A stretch of 64,000 bases of DNA from the NCBI RefSeq assembly GCF_031846515.1, contig NZ_JAVRHO010000006.1, forward strand, positions 62,001-126,000, read 5' to 3'. Both the position numbers and the translations under genes were made by a program. Under the pieces are notes generated by a model. It saw nothing but the letters and a program-made list of their open reading frames with translations, searched no databases and had not been told where the DNA came from. The DNA comes from Autumnicola lenta (GTDB lineage Bacteria > Bacteroidota > Bacteroidia > Flavobacteriales > Flavobacteriaceae). This document shows positions 8,466-16,883 of the stretch, one piece after another (the stretch's first letter is position 1; each line of letters begins with the position of its first letter).

Positions 8466-9257
8466 TTATTCTGAATCTTTCCCATTCAGAAATTCAGGAG
8501 CATATTTCATGTAAAACTCCAACAGATCCAATCTGTTCTCCTCTTTTAAAAGATACTTCAGCTGATGATTTTCTGCACAATAATAAACGAAATTAATAAT
8601 TTTATCTTCCGGAATTTTTAGCTCTTCAACAAAAAAACGGGTAGAAAAAACAGCTACACCTTTTTCTACCATCTGCTGAAGTTTTTCATTTGCAACTATT
8701 TTTTTCAGCTCCTTTGTCCTTCCGGTGATGGCATTGATCAAGGGATCGAGACCAGCTGACGCTCCTGCACCATTTGAAACAGATGTAGATATATTAGTAG
8801 CAGTGGCCGTGTAAAGTCGCCTTTCTGCAGCACTAAGAGGTGTTCTGTTAGCATTGGGAATTCCAAATTGGGAAATACTGTAGGTATCCATTGCACCTAT
8901 ATCCCTGCTCAAATTTCCAGTAAGATCGATATTGCTAATTTTTACCTCGTCCAACTCGCTTACTCCCGGCACCAGAAGTACTTTTAAATATCCTGATTCG
9001 ATCACTGTTGGAGTGACTACAACTTCCAGCTTTTCATACTGAATTGAAGAAAACTGAAGGATATCATTTTCTTTTACCTGAATTTTAAACTCACCCGAAG
9101 AAGAGTTTATAGTTCCGATATTTGATGTTTTGTTGATAATGTTGATAAACGAACCGTCAAGAGAATCGTTGACAATTCTTCCGTTTAACTGAATACTCTC
9201 CTGGGCAAAATTTAAAAATGGGATAAAAAATATAAGGACAATAAAGTTTTTCAGCAT
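8466..9257 (-). CDS. carboxypeptidase-regulatory-like domain protein, paralog 2
   Basis: 263 residues from the ATG at 9257. An upstream frame extends 20 codons but overlaps the previous gene and would bury the signal peptide (MLKNFIVLIFFIPFLNFAQE). After the signal comes the CarboxypepD_reg-like domain (ESIQLNGRIVNDSLDG, SGEFKIQV, LQFSSIQYEKLEVVV), the SELDEVKISNIDLTGNLSRDI stretch, an Ala/Ser-rich linker, and a helical C-terminus (YYCAENHQLKYLL). The fold resembles the N-terminal plug extension of TonB-dependent receptors, but no barrel follows. Middle member of three tandem paralogs. Function unknown. Confidence 0.8.
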   Translation of the reverse strand: MLKNFIVLIFFIPFLNFAQESIQLNGRIVNDSLDGSFINIINKTSNIGTINSSSGEFKIQVKENDILQFSSIQYEKLEVVVTPTVIESGYLKVLLVPGVSELDEVKISNIDLTGNLSRDIGAMDTYSISQFGIPNANRTPLSAAERRLYTATATNISTSVSNGAGASAGLDPLINAITGRTKELKKIVANEKLQQMVEKGVAVFSTRFFVEELKIPEDKIINFVYYCAENHQLKYLLKEENRLDLLEFYMKYAPEFLNGKDSE

Positions 9258-9282
9258 AAAAAAAGGTAGATTTTCTGCGTCT

Positions 9283-10080
9283 CTAAAATTCCTGCCTGTA
9301 CTGCTCTTTCTGTTCAAAAAGAAACTGCATAATTTCCAAATCGTTCTTGGTATTCAGGAATTCCTGGGTTAGACCATTATCTATAACGTATAAAAGGAAC
9401 TGGTTGGTATGTTCCCCGGCAATATTAAGGGTTTCTACGAAATAATCTTCACCCATACGTAGCCAAATTTGATCTGCCAGCTTCTGGGGAGAAAGCTTTT
9501 CCTCTTTTCTCCCATTTTTGCCGTATTCCTTAAAAAGTGCTCTAAAAATGTTTGCGAAATTTAGGCCCTGGTAATCACTAGCCGTCACATTTCCCATCGC
9601 ATCGTTGCGCACATAACCGGAGCGGTATCGCTGTGGCATACTTTTTAATCTCTGGAGTTCTGGGGTAGAGACCCACTCTTTCTCACCACCTACCACCCTG
9701 ATTCTTTTAACATCTACCTCTATAATTCCTGAAAGGTCGCTTATTTTCACCTCAGGAAGGTCATTAACTGCAGCATTTAAGTTAACAGTCATCACCCTTT
9801 CTTCCATCAGGTTTTCTGTCACTGTTATTGCAAAATCCTCAAACTGTACCGCCGAAAAAACAAGACTGTCGCCTTGCCTGGCCAATATCTGAAAATCACC
9901 ATTTCCATCTGTAACCGTTCCTGATCGTAAGTTTTTATTGAAAATTGTGATTCCACCAGCATCATCACCAGGCGGTACTAGAATACGTCCATCCAGAACA
10001 GTCCGGCTTTCCTGTGCACCCATTACAGCAGGTAACAGAACAAAAAAGAGGATGAAAAAATGACGTACTGCAACTTCCAT
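9283..10080 (-). CDS. carboxypeptidase-regulatory-like domain protein, paralog 3
   Basis: 265 residues and the first gene of the tandem trio in transcription order. A signal peptide ends near residue 22 (VMGAQ). The domain keeps the landmarks of its neighbours (LDGRILVPPGD, DGNGDFQILARQGDSLVFSAVQFED, NDLPEVKISDLSG) but is more diverged, and the C-terminal helical part (LADQIWLRMGEDYFVETLNI) differs. It ends 25 bp before the next gene. Tandem duplication followed by divergence is the simplest reading. Function unknown. Confidence 0.8.
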   Translation of the reverse strand: MEVAVRHFFILFFVLLPAVMGAQESRTVLDGRILVPPGDDAGGITIFNKNLRSGTVTDGNGDFQILARQGDSLVFSAVQFEDFAITVTENLMEERVMTVNLNAAVNDLPEVKISDLSGIIEVDVKRIRVVGGEKEWVSTPELQRLKSMPQRYRSGYVRNDAMGNVTASDYQGLNFANIFRALFKEYGKNGRKEEKLSPQKLADQIWLRMGEDYFVETLNIAGEHTNQFLLYVIDNGLTQEFLNTKNDLEIMQFLFEQKEQYRQEF

Positions 10081-10175
10081 TCTTTAAAGTAACGATAGTT
10101 CCCTCTAATAATGACAAATAGTAGTTTAAATTCCTCTTAAAAAAGCAATTTTTCTACTTTTACAAAAAGTATACT

Positions 10176-10883
10176 ATGAAAAACGCCATTCTTGCAAGCA
10201 CTTCAACTTTACACGACCAGAAATACCTTGAATACCTCCTTCCGGAGATAAAAAAGCTCTATAAAGAAACTTCAGAAGTGATTTTTATTCCGTTTGCAAG
10301 ACCCGGAGGAATATCCCTGAATGAATATACAGAAAAAGCGAGCGAGGCCTTTAAAATGGCAAATATCGACCTCAAGGGAATCCATGAATATTCTAATCCC
10401 GCTGAAGCTCTGGAAAATGCAGAAGGTATTTTTACCGGTGGCGGGAATACTTTTCTTCTGGTTTCAAAATTATATCGTCATAAATTGATGCAACCCCTAA
10501 GAGAGACAATTTTATGCGGAACTCCTTATCTGGGAACGAGCGCAGGAACCAATATTGCAGGTTTAACGATGCAAACCACTAATGATATGCCCATAGTCTA
10601 TCCTCCAAGCTTTAAAACACTTGGAATTATCCCTTTCAATATTAATCCGCATTATTTGGATCCCGACAAAAATTCTACTCACAAAGGGGAAACCAGAGAG
10701 ACAAGGATCAAAGAATTCCATACGATCAACACTCAACCTGTTGTAGGTCTTAGAGAAGGTAGCTGGCTGGAGATTATTGATAATAAAATATCGTTAAAAG
10801 GAAGCCTTAGTGCCCGAATTTTTAAAAAGGATAAATTACCTTACGAATTAGATACAAACAATACTTTAACAGATCTTAATTAA
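10176..10883 (+). CDS. pepE: dipeptidase E (peptidase E, S51 family)
   Basis: 235 residues, the family length. It cleaves Asp-X dipeptides in the cytoplasm. The nucleophile is Ser122 in YLGTSAGTN, and the conserved TGGGNTF loop is at residues 88-94. The Asp of NDMPIVYP and the His of NPHYLDPD fit the Ser-His-Asp/Glu set. A weak promoter (TACTTTTA, 10155-10162) lies upstream. The glutaminase gene starts 1 bp after its stop, so the two form an operon that would release Asp and Glu. Confidence 0.93.
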   Translation: MKNAILASTSTLHDQKYLEYLLPEIKKLYKETSEVIFIPFARPGGISLNEYTEKASEAFKMANIDLKGIHEYSNPAEALENAEGIFTGGGNTFLLVSKLYRHKLMQPLRETILCGTPYLGTSAGTNIAGLTMQTTNDMPIVYPPSFKTLGIIPFNINPHYLDPDKNSTHKGETRETRIKEFHTINTQPVVGLREGSWLEIIDNKISLKGSLSARIFKKDKLPYELDTNNTLTDLN

Positions 10884-10884
10884 A

Positions 10885-11799
10885 ATGGATTATCAGAAAA
10901 TTCTTGACTCTATTTATGAGGAAATGAGTTATCGGGATGTGACCGGTAAAGTAGCCTCCTACATTCCTGAACTTGCCAAAATCGATCCTAAAAAATTCGG
11001 AATGCACCTCTACTGTGGGCAAAAGCAGCACTATGGTTTTGGTGATAGTGAAGAGAACTTCTCTGTACAAAGTATCACCAAGGTTTTTACGCTGGCGATG
11101 ACGATGAACATTATGGGAGAAGACCTTTGGAAACGTGTAGACGTGGAACCTTCAGGCAATCCATTTAATTCTCTTACTCAATTAGAACAGGAAAGCGGGA
11201 TTCCGCGAAATCCTTTTATTAATGCCGGAGCCCTTGTAATATCTGATATACTTGTAGATCATCTGGATAATCCTAAAGAAGATCTTCTCAATTTTGTACG
11301 GAAAATTACCCGTGATGATGACATTCATTATGATCCAACTATTGCTGCTTCAGAAAAATCTACCGGATATAGAAATATTGCGCTGGCAAATTATATGAAA
11401 GCATTAGGAAATATTAAATGTGATGTAGATCCAATCCTGGATTTTTACTTTCACCAGTGTTCCCTGGCCATGTCGTGTAAAGATCTTGCTAAAGCTTTCA
11501 TGATTTTTGCCAATAAAGGGAGCATTCTGGAAACGGGAGAAAACGTCCTAAAACCGGAAATCGTAAAACGAATAAACGCTCTTATGCAAACCTGTGGCTT
11601 TTACGATGAAGCCGGTGAATTTAGTTTTGAAGTTGGTCTCCCGGGGAAAAGCGGTGTAGGTGGTGGAATTGTAGCCATACACCCCGAAAACTATTCTGTT
11701 GCAGTCTGGAGTCCTATTTTAAACCCCAAAGGAAATTCTGAATTAGGAATGAAAGCTCTGGAAAGATTGACAACACTCACGGGAGTTTCGGTATTCTAA
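10885..11799 (+). CDS. glsA: glutaminase A
   Basis: 304 residues, matching bacterial glutaminase (EC 3.5.1.2), which hydrolyses glutamine to glutamate and ammonia. The beta-lactamase-like fold shows the catalytic pair Ser63-x-x-Lys66 in SVQSITKVF, the PRNPFINAGA segment near residue 110, and the C-terminal GLPGKSGVGGGI loop. The gene begins one base after pepE stops and is translationally close to it. The following 119 bp hold only a terminator of the opposite strand. Confidence 0.96.
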   Translation: MDYQKILDSIYEEMSYRDVTGKVASYIPELAKIDPKKFGMHLYCGQKQHYGFGDSEENFSVQSITKVFTLAMTMNIMGEDLWKRVDVEPSGNPFNSLTQLEQESGIPRNPFINAGALVISDILVDHLDNPKEDLLNFVRKITRDDDIHYDPTIAASEKSTGYRNIALANYMKALGNIKCDVDPILDFYFHQCSLAMSCKDLAKAFMIFANKGSILETGENVLKPEIVKRINALMQTCGFYDEAGEFSFEVGLPGKSGVGGGIVAIHPENYSVAVWSPILNPKGNSELGMKALERLTTLTGVSVF

Positions 11800-11857
11800 G
11801 CTGAAAAATTGAATCAAAAGATCTCAACACTTCTCTCTTACCTAAGAATCTTCTGTA

Positions 11858-11893
11858 AATAAAAAAATGCTTTCTATTTTCACAGAAAGCATT
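11858..11893 (-). terminator. Rho-independent terminator of rpsT
   Basis: A perfect 10-bp stem (AATGCTTTCT at 11866-11875, AGAAAGCATT at 11884-11893) is followed on the minus strand by seven T. It lies 25 bp past the rpsT stop. Confidence 0.88.
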
Positions 11894-11918
11894 CCCTATA
11901 AATTGAACACTAGTAAAT

Positions 11919-12157
11919 TTAAAGCGCAGCTACATGTTTAGTCAATTGAGACTTAAGGTTTGACGCTTTATTGTCATGTATAATATTTTTCTTCGCTAAT
12001 TTGTCTACCATAGAAACTACAGAAGGCAATAATGCTTCGGCTTCCTGCTTATCAGCTTCTTGATAGCATTCCTTGTAGTTTTGTGCTGGTAACGGTTTCT
12101 AAGACGTTTAGCCTCATTACTACGTATCCTCTTTAACGATGACTTGTGATTTGCCAT
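11919..12157 (-). pseudogene. rpsT: 30S ribosomal protein S20, frameshifted
   Basis: From the ATG at 12157 the frame reads MANHKSSLKRIRSNEAKRLR, clearly S20, but it runs into TAG after 46 codons. The rest of S20 (ADKQEAEALLPSVVSMVDKL ... LTKHVAAL, TAA at 11919-11921) continues in another frame. The whole stretch is 239 nt; a family-like protein needs about 249. The gap falls near 12052-12062, in the segment that normally reads KKLREAD, and looks like a net loss of 10 nt. S20 is a primary 16S rRNA binder, so a true null is surprising; an assembly or read error is possible. The terminator and tRNA-Glu context are intact. Confidence 0.88.
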
Positions 12158-12189
12158 TACAAATTCTGTTTAAATTATTTTCTTAAAAG

Positions 12190-12261
12190 TAGTCCGTAGG
12201 GGAATCGAACCCCTGTTACCAGGATGAAAACCTGGCGTCCTAACCCCTAGACGAACGGACC
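12190..12261 (-). tRNA. tRNA-Glu (anticodon TTC), copy 1
   Basis: A 72-nt cloverleaf without encoded CCA. The acceptor arm GGTCCGT pairs with ACGGACT (G-U first pair) and the discriminator is A. The anticodon arm CCAGG-TTTTCAT-CCTGG gives TTC, and the T arm carries GGTTCGATTCC. Identical to the second copy upstream; the spacer between them is 68 nt. Confidence 0.95.
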
Positions 12262-12329
12262 ATAAATTATTTCAAATATCGACCTTTTCAGGTCTGCCTC
12301 TGTACAAATAACTAATTTTGTACCTCTTG

Positions 12330-12401
12330 TAGTCCGTAGGGGAATCGAACCCCTGTTACCAGGATGAAAACCTGGCGTCCTAACCCCTAGACGAACGGAC
12401 C
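12330..12401 (-). tRNA. tRNA-Glu (anticodon TTC), copy 2
   Basis: Identical over all 72 nt to the copy at 12190-12261, with different flanks on both sides. It lies between proS and the other copy, all on the minus strand. Confidence 0.95.
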
Positions 12402-12423
12402 GTTTTTTGTTTAATTGCGGATG

Positions 12424-12431
12424 CAAAAATA
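12424..12431 (-). promoter_or_regulatory. -7 promoter element for the tRNA-Glu pair and probably rpsT
   Basis: The minus strand reads TATTTTTG, an exact TAnnTTTG match, ending 22 nt before the 5' end of the first transcribed tRNA-Glu. No equal match lies between the tRNAs and rpsT, so one transcript may cover all three. Confidence 0.45.
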
Positions 12432-12478
12432 CAACTATTTTTGAATGGCGCAAATGTCAAACAAAAAAATTTCAAAAT

Positions 12479-13957
12479 TTAATACGCCTTTGCAAATAAC
12501 ACTCTCTGGGAAGAAGGTTTTCCTGTCAATACACAACTCCCCTCTTCTTTTTCCTGATTGAATGGCACACAGCGTATTGTGGCTTTTGTGAGCTCCTTTA
12601 TTTTGTTTTCTGTCTCTGGTGACCCATCCCAATGAGCGGAGATAAAACCTCCTTTTTCTTTTAAAACTTTTTTAAATTCATCGAAAGAATCTACTTCAGT
12701 AATATGTAAATCCCTAAAAGATTTAGCTTTTTCAAACAAAGAATCCTGCATCTCAGTCATTAGTCCGTTTACCTTTTCTACCACCTCATCCTGATTTACA
12801 AATTCTTTGGTAAGAAGATCCCTTCTGGCAAGTTCCACTGTTCCTTTTTTGATATCCTTTGGACCAATTGCCAGACGCACCGGCACACCCTGAAGCTCAT
12901 ATTGGGCAAATTTCCATCCCGGCTTTTGTGTGTCGCGATCATCATATTTCACAGAAATACCTTTAGCTCTTAAATCTGAAGCTAATTGATTGGCTACTTT
13001 AGAAATTTGATCCAATTGATCTTCACTCTTATATATTGGCACAATCACCACTTGTATCGGCGCAAGGTTTGGAGGAAGAACTAGTCCGTTATCATCACTA
13101 TGAGTCATGATAAGTGCACCCATTAGCCTTGTAGAAACACCCCATGATGTTGCCCAAACATGCTCAAGTCCACCCTCTTTAGAGGCAAATTTCACATCAA
13201 ATGCCTTTGCAAAATTCTGACCGAGGAAATGTGAAGTTCCCGCCTGTAAGGCTTTTCCATCCTGCATAAGAGCTTCAATACAATAGGTTTCTTCTGCACC
13301 TGCGAACCGCTCATTTTCGGTTTTACTTCCTTTAACCACAGGAATAGCCATGAATTCTTCAGCAAAAGTGGCGTAAATATTGTTCATCTGCATTGCTTCA
13401 TCTAAAGCTTCCTGCTTTGTAGCATGTGCGGTATGTCCTTCCTGCCAAAGAAATTCTGCAGTACGTAGAAATAACCTCGTTCTCATTTCCCATCGAACAA
13501 CGTTTGCCCACTGGTTAATGAGAATAGGCAAATCCCTATAGGACTGCACCCAATTTTTATAGGTGTTCCAGATAATAGCTTCTGAAGTAGGTCTTACTAC
13601 CAACTCCTCATCCAGCTTTGCATCAGGATCGACCATTAGCTTTCCGGGTTCATCTGGATTATTCTTTAGACGATAGTGTGTTACCACCGCACATTCTTTC
13701 GCAAAACCTTCAGCATTTTTTTCTTCAGCTTCAAAAAGGCTCTTCGGCACAAAAAGTGGAAAATAAGCATTTTGATGTCCTGTTTCTTTAAACATTTTAT
13801 CCAGTTGAGCCTGCATCTTTTCCCATATCGCATATCCATACGGTTTTATAACCATACAGCCGCGCACAGCCGAGTTCTCTGCGAGATCGGCTTTTACAAC
13901 CAGTTCATTATACCATTTTGAATAATCTTCACTTCTGGCAGTTAGTTTCTTCCCCAT
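12479..13957 (-). CDS. proS: prolyl-tRNA synthetase, short (archaeal/eukaryote-like) type
   Basis: 492 residues. It charges tRNA-Pro with proline (EC 6.1.1.15). The class II motifs are visible: motif 2 as VVRWEMRTRLFLRTAEFLWQEG around residues 157-176 and motif 3 in the GLVLPPNLAP region, then an anticodon-binding domain and the C-terminal zinc-domain-like part (CVLTGKPSSQRVLFAKAY). It lacks the large editing insertion of the longer bacterial ProS, as expected for this subtype. It lies upstream of tRNA-Glu x2 and rpsT. Confidence 0.97.
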   Translation of the reverse strand: MGKKLTARSEDYSKWYNELVVKADLAENSAVRGCMVIKPYGYAIWEKMQAQLDKMFKETGHQNAYFPLFVPKSLFEAEEKNAEGFAKECAVVTHYRLKNNPDEPGKLMVDPDAKLDEELVVRPTSEAIIWNTYKNWVQSYRDLPILINQWANVVRWEMRTRLFLRTAEFLWQEGHTAHATKQEALDEAMQMNNIYATFAEEFMAIPVVKGSKTENERFAGAEETYCIEALMQDGKALQAGTSHFLGQNFAKAFDVKFASKEGGLEHVWATSWGVSTRLMGALIMTHSDDNGLVLPPNLAPIQVVIVPIYKSEDQLDQISKVANQLASDLRAKGISVKYDDRDTQKPGWKFAQYELQGVPVRLAIGPKDIKKGTVELARRDLLTKEFVNQDEVVEKVNGLMTEMQDSLFEKAKSFRDLHITEVDSFDEFKKVLKEKGGFISAHWDGSPETENKIKELTKATIRCVPFNQEKEEGSCVLTGKPSSQRVLFAKAY

Positions 13958-14033
13958 TAATCAGTTATTTGGCACAAAACTTGTGTTTTGTTATACACAG
14001 GTTAAATCCTCTGTTAGTTAGCGCAAAACTAAC

Positions 14034-14041
14034 TATTTTTG
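14034..14041 (+). promoter_or_regulatory. -7 promoter element upstream of the Gly/Trp-rich lipoprotein
   Basis: TATTTTTG, an exact TAnnTTTG match, lies 22 nt before the ATG at 14064. Confidence 0.45.
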
Positions 14042-14063
14042 TAATGTTCAACAATAAAATACA

Positions 14064-15236
14064 ATGCTAATGATACGCAATGACAAGAAATATCGACAGT
14101 TTTCCTTCTTCATGGCCCCTGTATTTTTGCTATTGTTAGCATCCTGCGGTTCTTACGAATATACAGGCTACGGCAACGATGGCATTTATGGTGATGAGAA
14201 TCCTGATGTTCGCTATGACCGCAGGGCTGATAGTCGACAGGATAGCTATACAGAAGAGCAAAATAACAATAACAGCAGTGAGTACTATAAAAACCTATTT
14301 GCTGAAAAATCTCAAATGTACAATGATGTTCTGGAAAACGGCGCCATTTTTACTGATGTAGAATCTTATTCTTCTACAGAAGGTCAGGATGAAGAGTACT
14401 ATGATGATTCTATCGCCTACACTGGTGGTTATGCTCCATGGGGAGGGGATCCTGATGAATATACTGTTAACATTTATAATAATGGCTGGAATGGCGGATT
14501 TATGAATCCTTACCGTTGGGGCTGGGGTAACAGATTTGGATATGGGTACGCCGGATATGGAGGATTTTGGGGAGACCCCTACTGGGGAGGATGGGATCCT
14601 TTTTGGGGACCAGGATTTGGACATCCATTTATGGGAGGTTATGGAATGGGATTTGGACACCCTTTTATGGGCTACGGAATGGGCTACGGCTGGGGTTATT
14701 CCGGTTTTTACAATCCCTACTTTTACAATCGCGGCATATTTAACCGTGGCTGGTATGGATCTCCATATTACGGCCAATATGATAACAGGCGCGATATTGC
14801 TTTCAACGAAGGAAGAAGAAACTCAAGACAATCTTATTCTGACAGGAGCACGAGAAACTCTTCTGTTAGTACAGCACGCGCAAGGAACTCCTCTTACTCG
14901 CGAAGCATAAGGGAAATAAGAAACAACAGAACTGCAGATTATAGCGGTTCCCGAAGCAGGTCTGCAAGGTCTTCTAATGACGATTCTAATGTCTATAGCA
15001 GAAGTGCCACCAGGTCTACCCCTGTAAGAGTAAATTCTGAATCATCAAGAGGAAGTAATTCTTCTTATGAAAGGTCTTCTTCACCAACCAGAAGTAGAAG
15101 CACACAAACCAGATCTTCAACTCCTACAAGAAGTAGCAGCGGAAGCGTGAGAAGCTCCAGCAGCTCAGGAAGAAGTAGTTCTGGCACCAGAAGTTCTGGT
15201 GGAGGACGTTCGTCTTCAAGAGGAGGCAGAGGATAG
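14064..15236 (+). CDS. low-complexity lipoprotein: Gly/Trp/Tyr-rich centre, Ser/Arg-rich tail
   Basis: 390 residues. A lipobox LASC places the lipidated Cys at residue 28. Residues 29-120 are acidic and polar. Residues about 120-235 are built of Gly with Trp, Tyr, Phe and Pro, including a tandem GHPFMGGYGMGF / GHPFMGYGMGYG duplication. Residues about 245-390 are a basic Ser/Arg-rich tail ending GGGRSSSRGGRG. I recognise no enzyme domain. The composition suggests a disordered or matrix-like surface protein. A perfect terminator follows. An alternative ATG lies at codon 3. Confidence 0.75.
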   Translation: MLMIRNDKKYRQFSFFMAPVFLLLLASCGSYEYTGYGNDGIYGDENPDVRYDRRADSRQDSYTEEQNNNNSSEYYKNLFAEKSQMYNDVLENGAIFTDVESYSSTEGQDEEYYDDSIAYTGGYAPWGGDPDEYTVNIYNNGWNGGFMNPYRWGWGNRFGYGYAGYGGFWGDPYWGGWDPFWGPGFGHPFMGGYGMGFGHPFMGYGMGYGWGYSGFYNPYFYNRGIFNRGWYGSPYYGQYDNRRDIAFNEGRRNSRQSYSDRSTRNSSVSTARARNSSYSRSIREIRNNRTADYSGSRSRSARSSNDDSNVYSRSATRSTPVRVNSESSRGSNSSYERSSSPTRSRSTQTRSSTPTRSSSGSVRSSSSSGRSSSGTRSSGGGRSSSRGGRG

Positions 15237-15262
15237 GATAATATAATTTCATTAAACATTCG

Positions 15263-15292
15263 ACCTTACAGCCTAACACTGTAAGGTTTTTT
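15263..15292 (+). terminator. Rho-independent terminator after the Gly/Trp-rich lipoprotein
   Basis: A perfect 9-bp stem (ACCTTACAG at 15263-15271, CTGTAAGGT at 15279-15287) with a 7-nt loop runs into six T. Confidence 0.9.
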
Positions 15293-15320
15293 GTAATACC
15301 CATTTAAAATCTTCCATATT

Positions 15321-16808
15321 ATGAAAAAGTTACTTTTAACCGTCTGCATTGGCTTGCTCTCGCTCTCATACGCAGCAGGACAGACTACTGCAGATGCTTA
15401 CAGATATTCTTCAGAAGAATTAACCGGAACAGCACGTTACCGTGCCATGAGCGGAGCCTTTGGTGCTCTTGGTGGTGATTTGTCTGCGCTAAGCACCAAT
15501 CCCGCCGGTTCTGCGGTTTTTTTGAATAGTTTCGCAACTGTTACTCTGGACCACCGGAATTCTGAAAATGCCGTTAATTATTACAATGGATTAACCACAA
15601 GTGAAAGATCAGATTTTAATTTTTCACAGGCTGGTGGTGTATTAGTATTTCAGGGAAACGACGACAATCCATGGAGAAAATTCACTCTGGGTATTAATTT
15701 CTCTGAAACCAACAACTTTGACGATAATTTTATTGCGCGGGGAACCAGTAATGCTTCAATAGATGAATATTTTCTAGGCTATGCTGAAGGTCTTCCTTTG
15801 GATTTACTTGAAAACAGGGACTACTCCTATCTTGGAGAAATAGAAGGATATGGTGCACAACAGGCATTTTTAGGATATCAGGGATATATTATAGATCCGG
15901 TTAGTACAGATCTTGACAATACTTCTTACACCTCGGCTATTGCAGAGGGTAGTTTTTCTCAAAATTACGCTATGGCATCGACAGGGATGAACGGGAAATT
16001 GTCTTTTAATTTTGCAACACAGTATCAGGACTTCCTTTATTTGGGTTTAAACCTGAACAGCCACTTCTTAAACTATGAAAGCTCTTCGATTTTCACTGAA
16101 TCCAATAATAACTCTGGCAGCAATACTTCTTATGTAGAGTTCGAGAATAATCTTAGCACAACTGGTGATGGATTCTCTTTCCAGCTTGGTGCCATTGCCA
16201 AAGTAAACAACAGTGTGAGATTAGGTGCTTCTTACGAATCGCCTACCTGGTATAACATAAGAGAAGAAGGCATGCAATATTTGGAAACTGATAATGACGT
16301 GGAAGGCACAACCGTAGTAAATCCTGATGTCCTGAATGTCTACCCGGATTATACTTTAAAAACTCCAGGGAAGTACACAGGAAGTCTTGCTGTATTATTT
16401 GGAGGCAGTGGATTAGTTAGTTTTGACTATTCTTACAAAGATTACACAACGATGGAATTTCAACCTACAAATGATCCGGATTTCGGTATCCAGAACCAGG
16501 ATATTGCGAATAACTTCCAGGCTGCATCGAGCTACAGGCTTGGTGGTGAATATCGTATCCAGGGCTGGAGTTTACGCGGTGGATATCGCTTTGAAGAAAG
16601 TCCCTATAAAAATGACAGTACCTTAGGAGAAGTAACCGGATATTCCGGGGGGCTTGGATATAATTTTGGTTCGGTTAAACTCGATCTGGCTTACAATCTT
16701 ACAGATTATACAGAATCAAGGGAATTTTATAATGTCGGATTCACCAACACAGCAAATATCGAACGTGATATTTCTAATTTTGTAATTTCCCTAAGCTTCG
16801 GTTTATAA
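15321..16808 (+). CDS. OmpP1/FadL-type outer membrane transport protein
   Basis: 495 residues with a signal peptide ending at AAGQ (residue 21). The mature N-terminus DAYRYSSEELTGTARYRAMSGAFGALGGDLSALSTNPAG, rich in small residues, is the typical flavobacterial FadL/OmpP1-like start. It is followed by alternating beta strands with aromatic girdles and a C-terminal strand ending in aromatic/Leu (VISLSFGL). Such barrels import hydrophobic molecules; the substrate is unknown. Relatives in this phylum are often labelled hemin receptors without proof. It has its own terminator, shared with the convergent gene. Confidence 0.88.
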   Translation: MKKLLLTVCIGLLSLSYAAGQTTADAYRYSSEELTGTARYRAMSGAFGALGGDLSALSTNPAGSAVFLNSFATVTLDHRNSENAVNYYNGLTTSERSDFNFSQAGGVLVFQGNDDNPWRKFTLGINFSETNNFDDNFIARGTSNASIDEYFLGYAEGLPLDLLENRDYSYLGEIEGYGAQQAFLGYQGYIIDPVSTDLDNTSYTSAIAEGSFSQNYAMASTGMNGKLSFNFATQYQDFLYLGLNLNSHFLNYESSSIFTESNNNSGSNTSYVEFENNLSTTGDGFSFQLGAIAKVNNSVRLGASYESPTWYNIREEGMQYLETDNDVEGTTVVNPDVLNVYPDYTLKTPGKYTGSLAVLFGGSGLVSFDYSYKDYTTMEFQPTNDPDFGIQNQDIANNFQAASSYRLGGEYRIQGWSLRGGYRFEESPYKNDSTLGEVTGYSGGLGYNFGSVKLDLAYNLTDYTESREFYNVGFTNTANIERDISNFVISLSFGL

Positions 16809-16820
16809 CTAAAACAGTTT

Positions 16821-16883
16821 TAAGATAAAAAAGGTCTAAAAAAAGTGAGACGGTCTCCTGCTTTTTAGACCTTTTTTATCTTA
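16821..16883. terminator. bidirectional terminator between convergent genes
   Basis: A perfect 22-bp inverted repeat (16821-16842 with 16862-16883) encloses a second small hairpin (GAGAC / GTCTC at 16847-16857). A-tracts and T-tracts on both sides let it work in both directions. Its right arm contains the stop codon and final codons of the minus-strand gene at 16876. Confidence 0.88.

Noticed and set aside
12190..12401. Second tRNA-Glu as an assembly duplicate
   Set aside because: The copies are identical, but the flanks on both sides differ, which fits a real gene pair.
12436..12443. TATTTTTG on the plus strand as a promoter
   Set aside because: It points into the 3' end of proS on the opposite strand with no gene downstream; the minus-strand element next to it fits the tRNAs.
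14295..14910. Open frames in the other strand and frame of the Gly/Trp-rich gene
   Set aside because: They arise from the biased codons of the low-complexity protein; the main frame has a signal peptide, lipobox and terminator.
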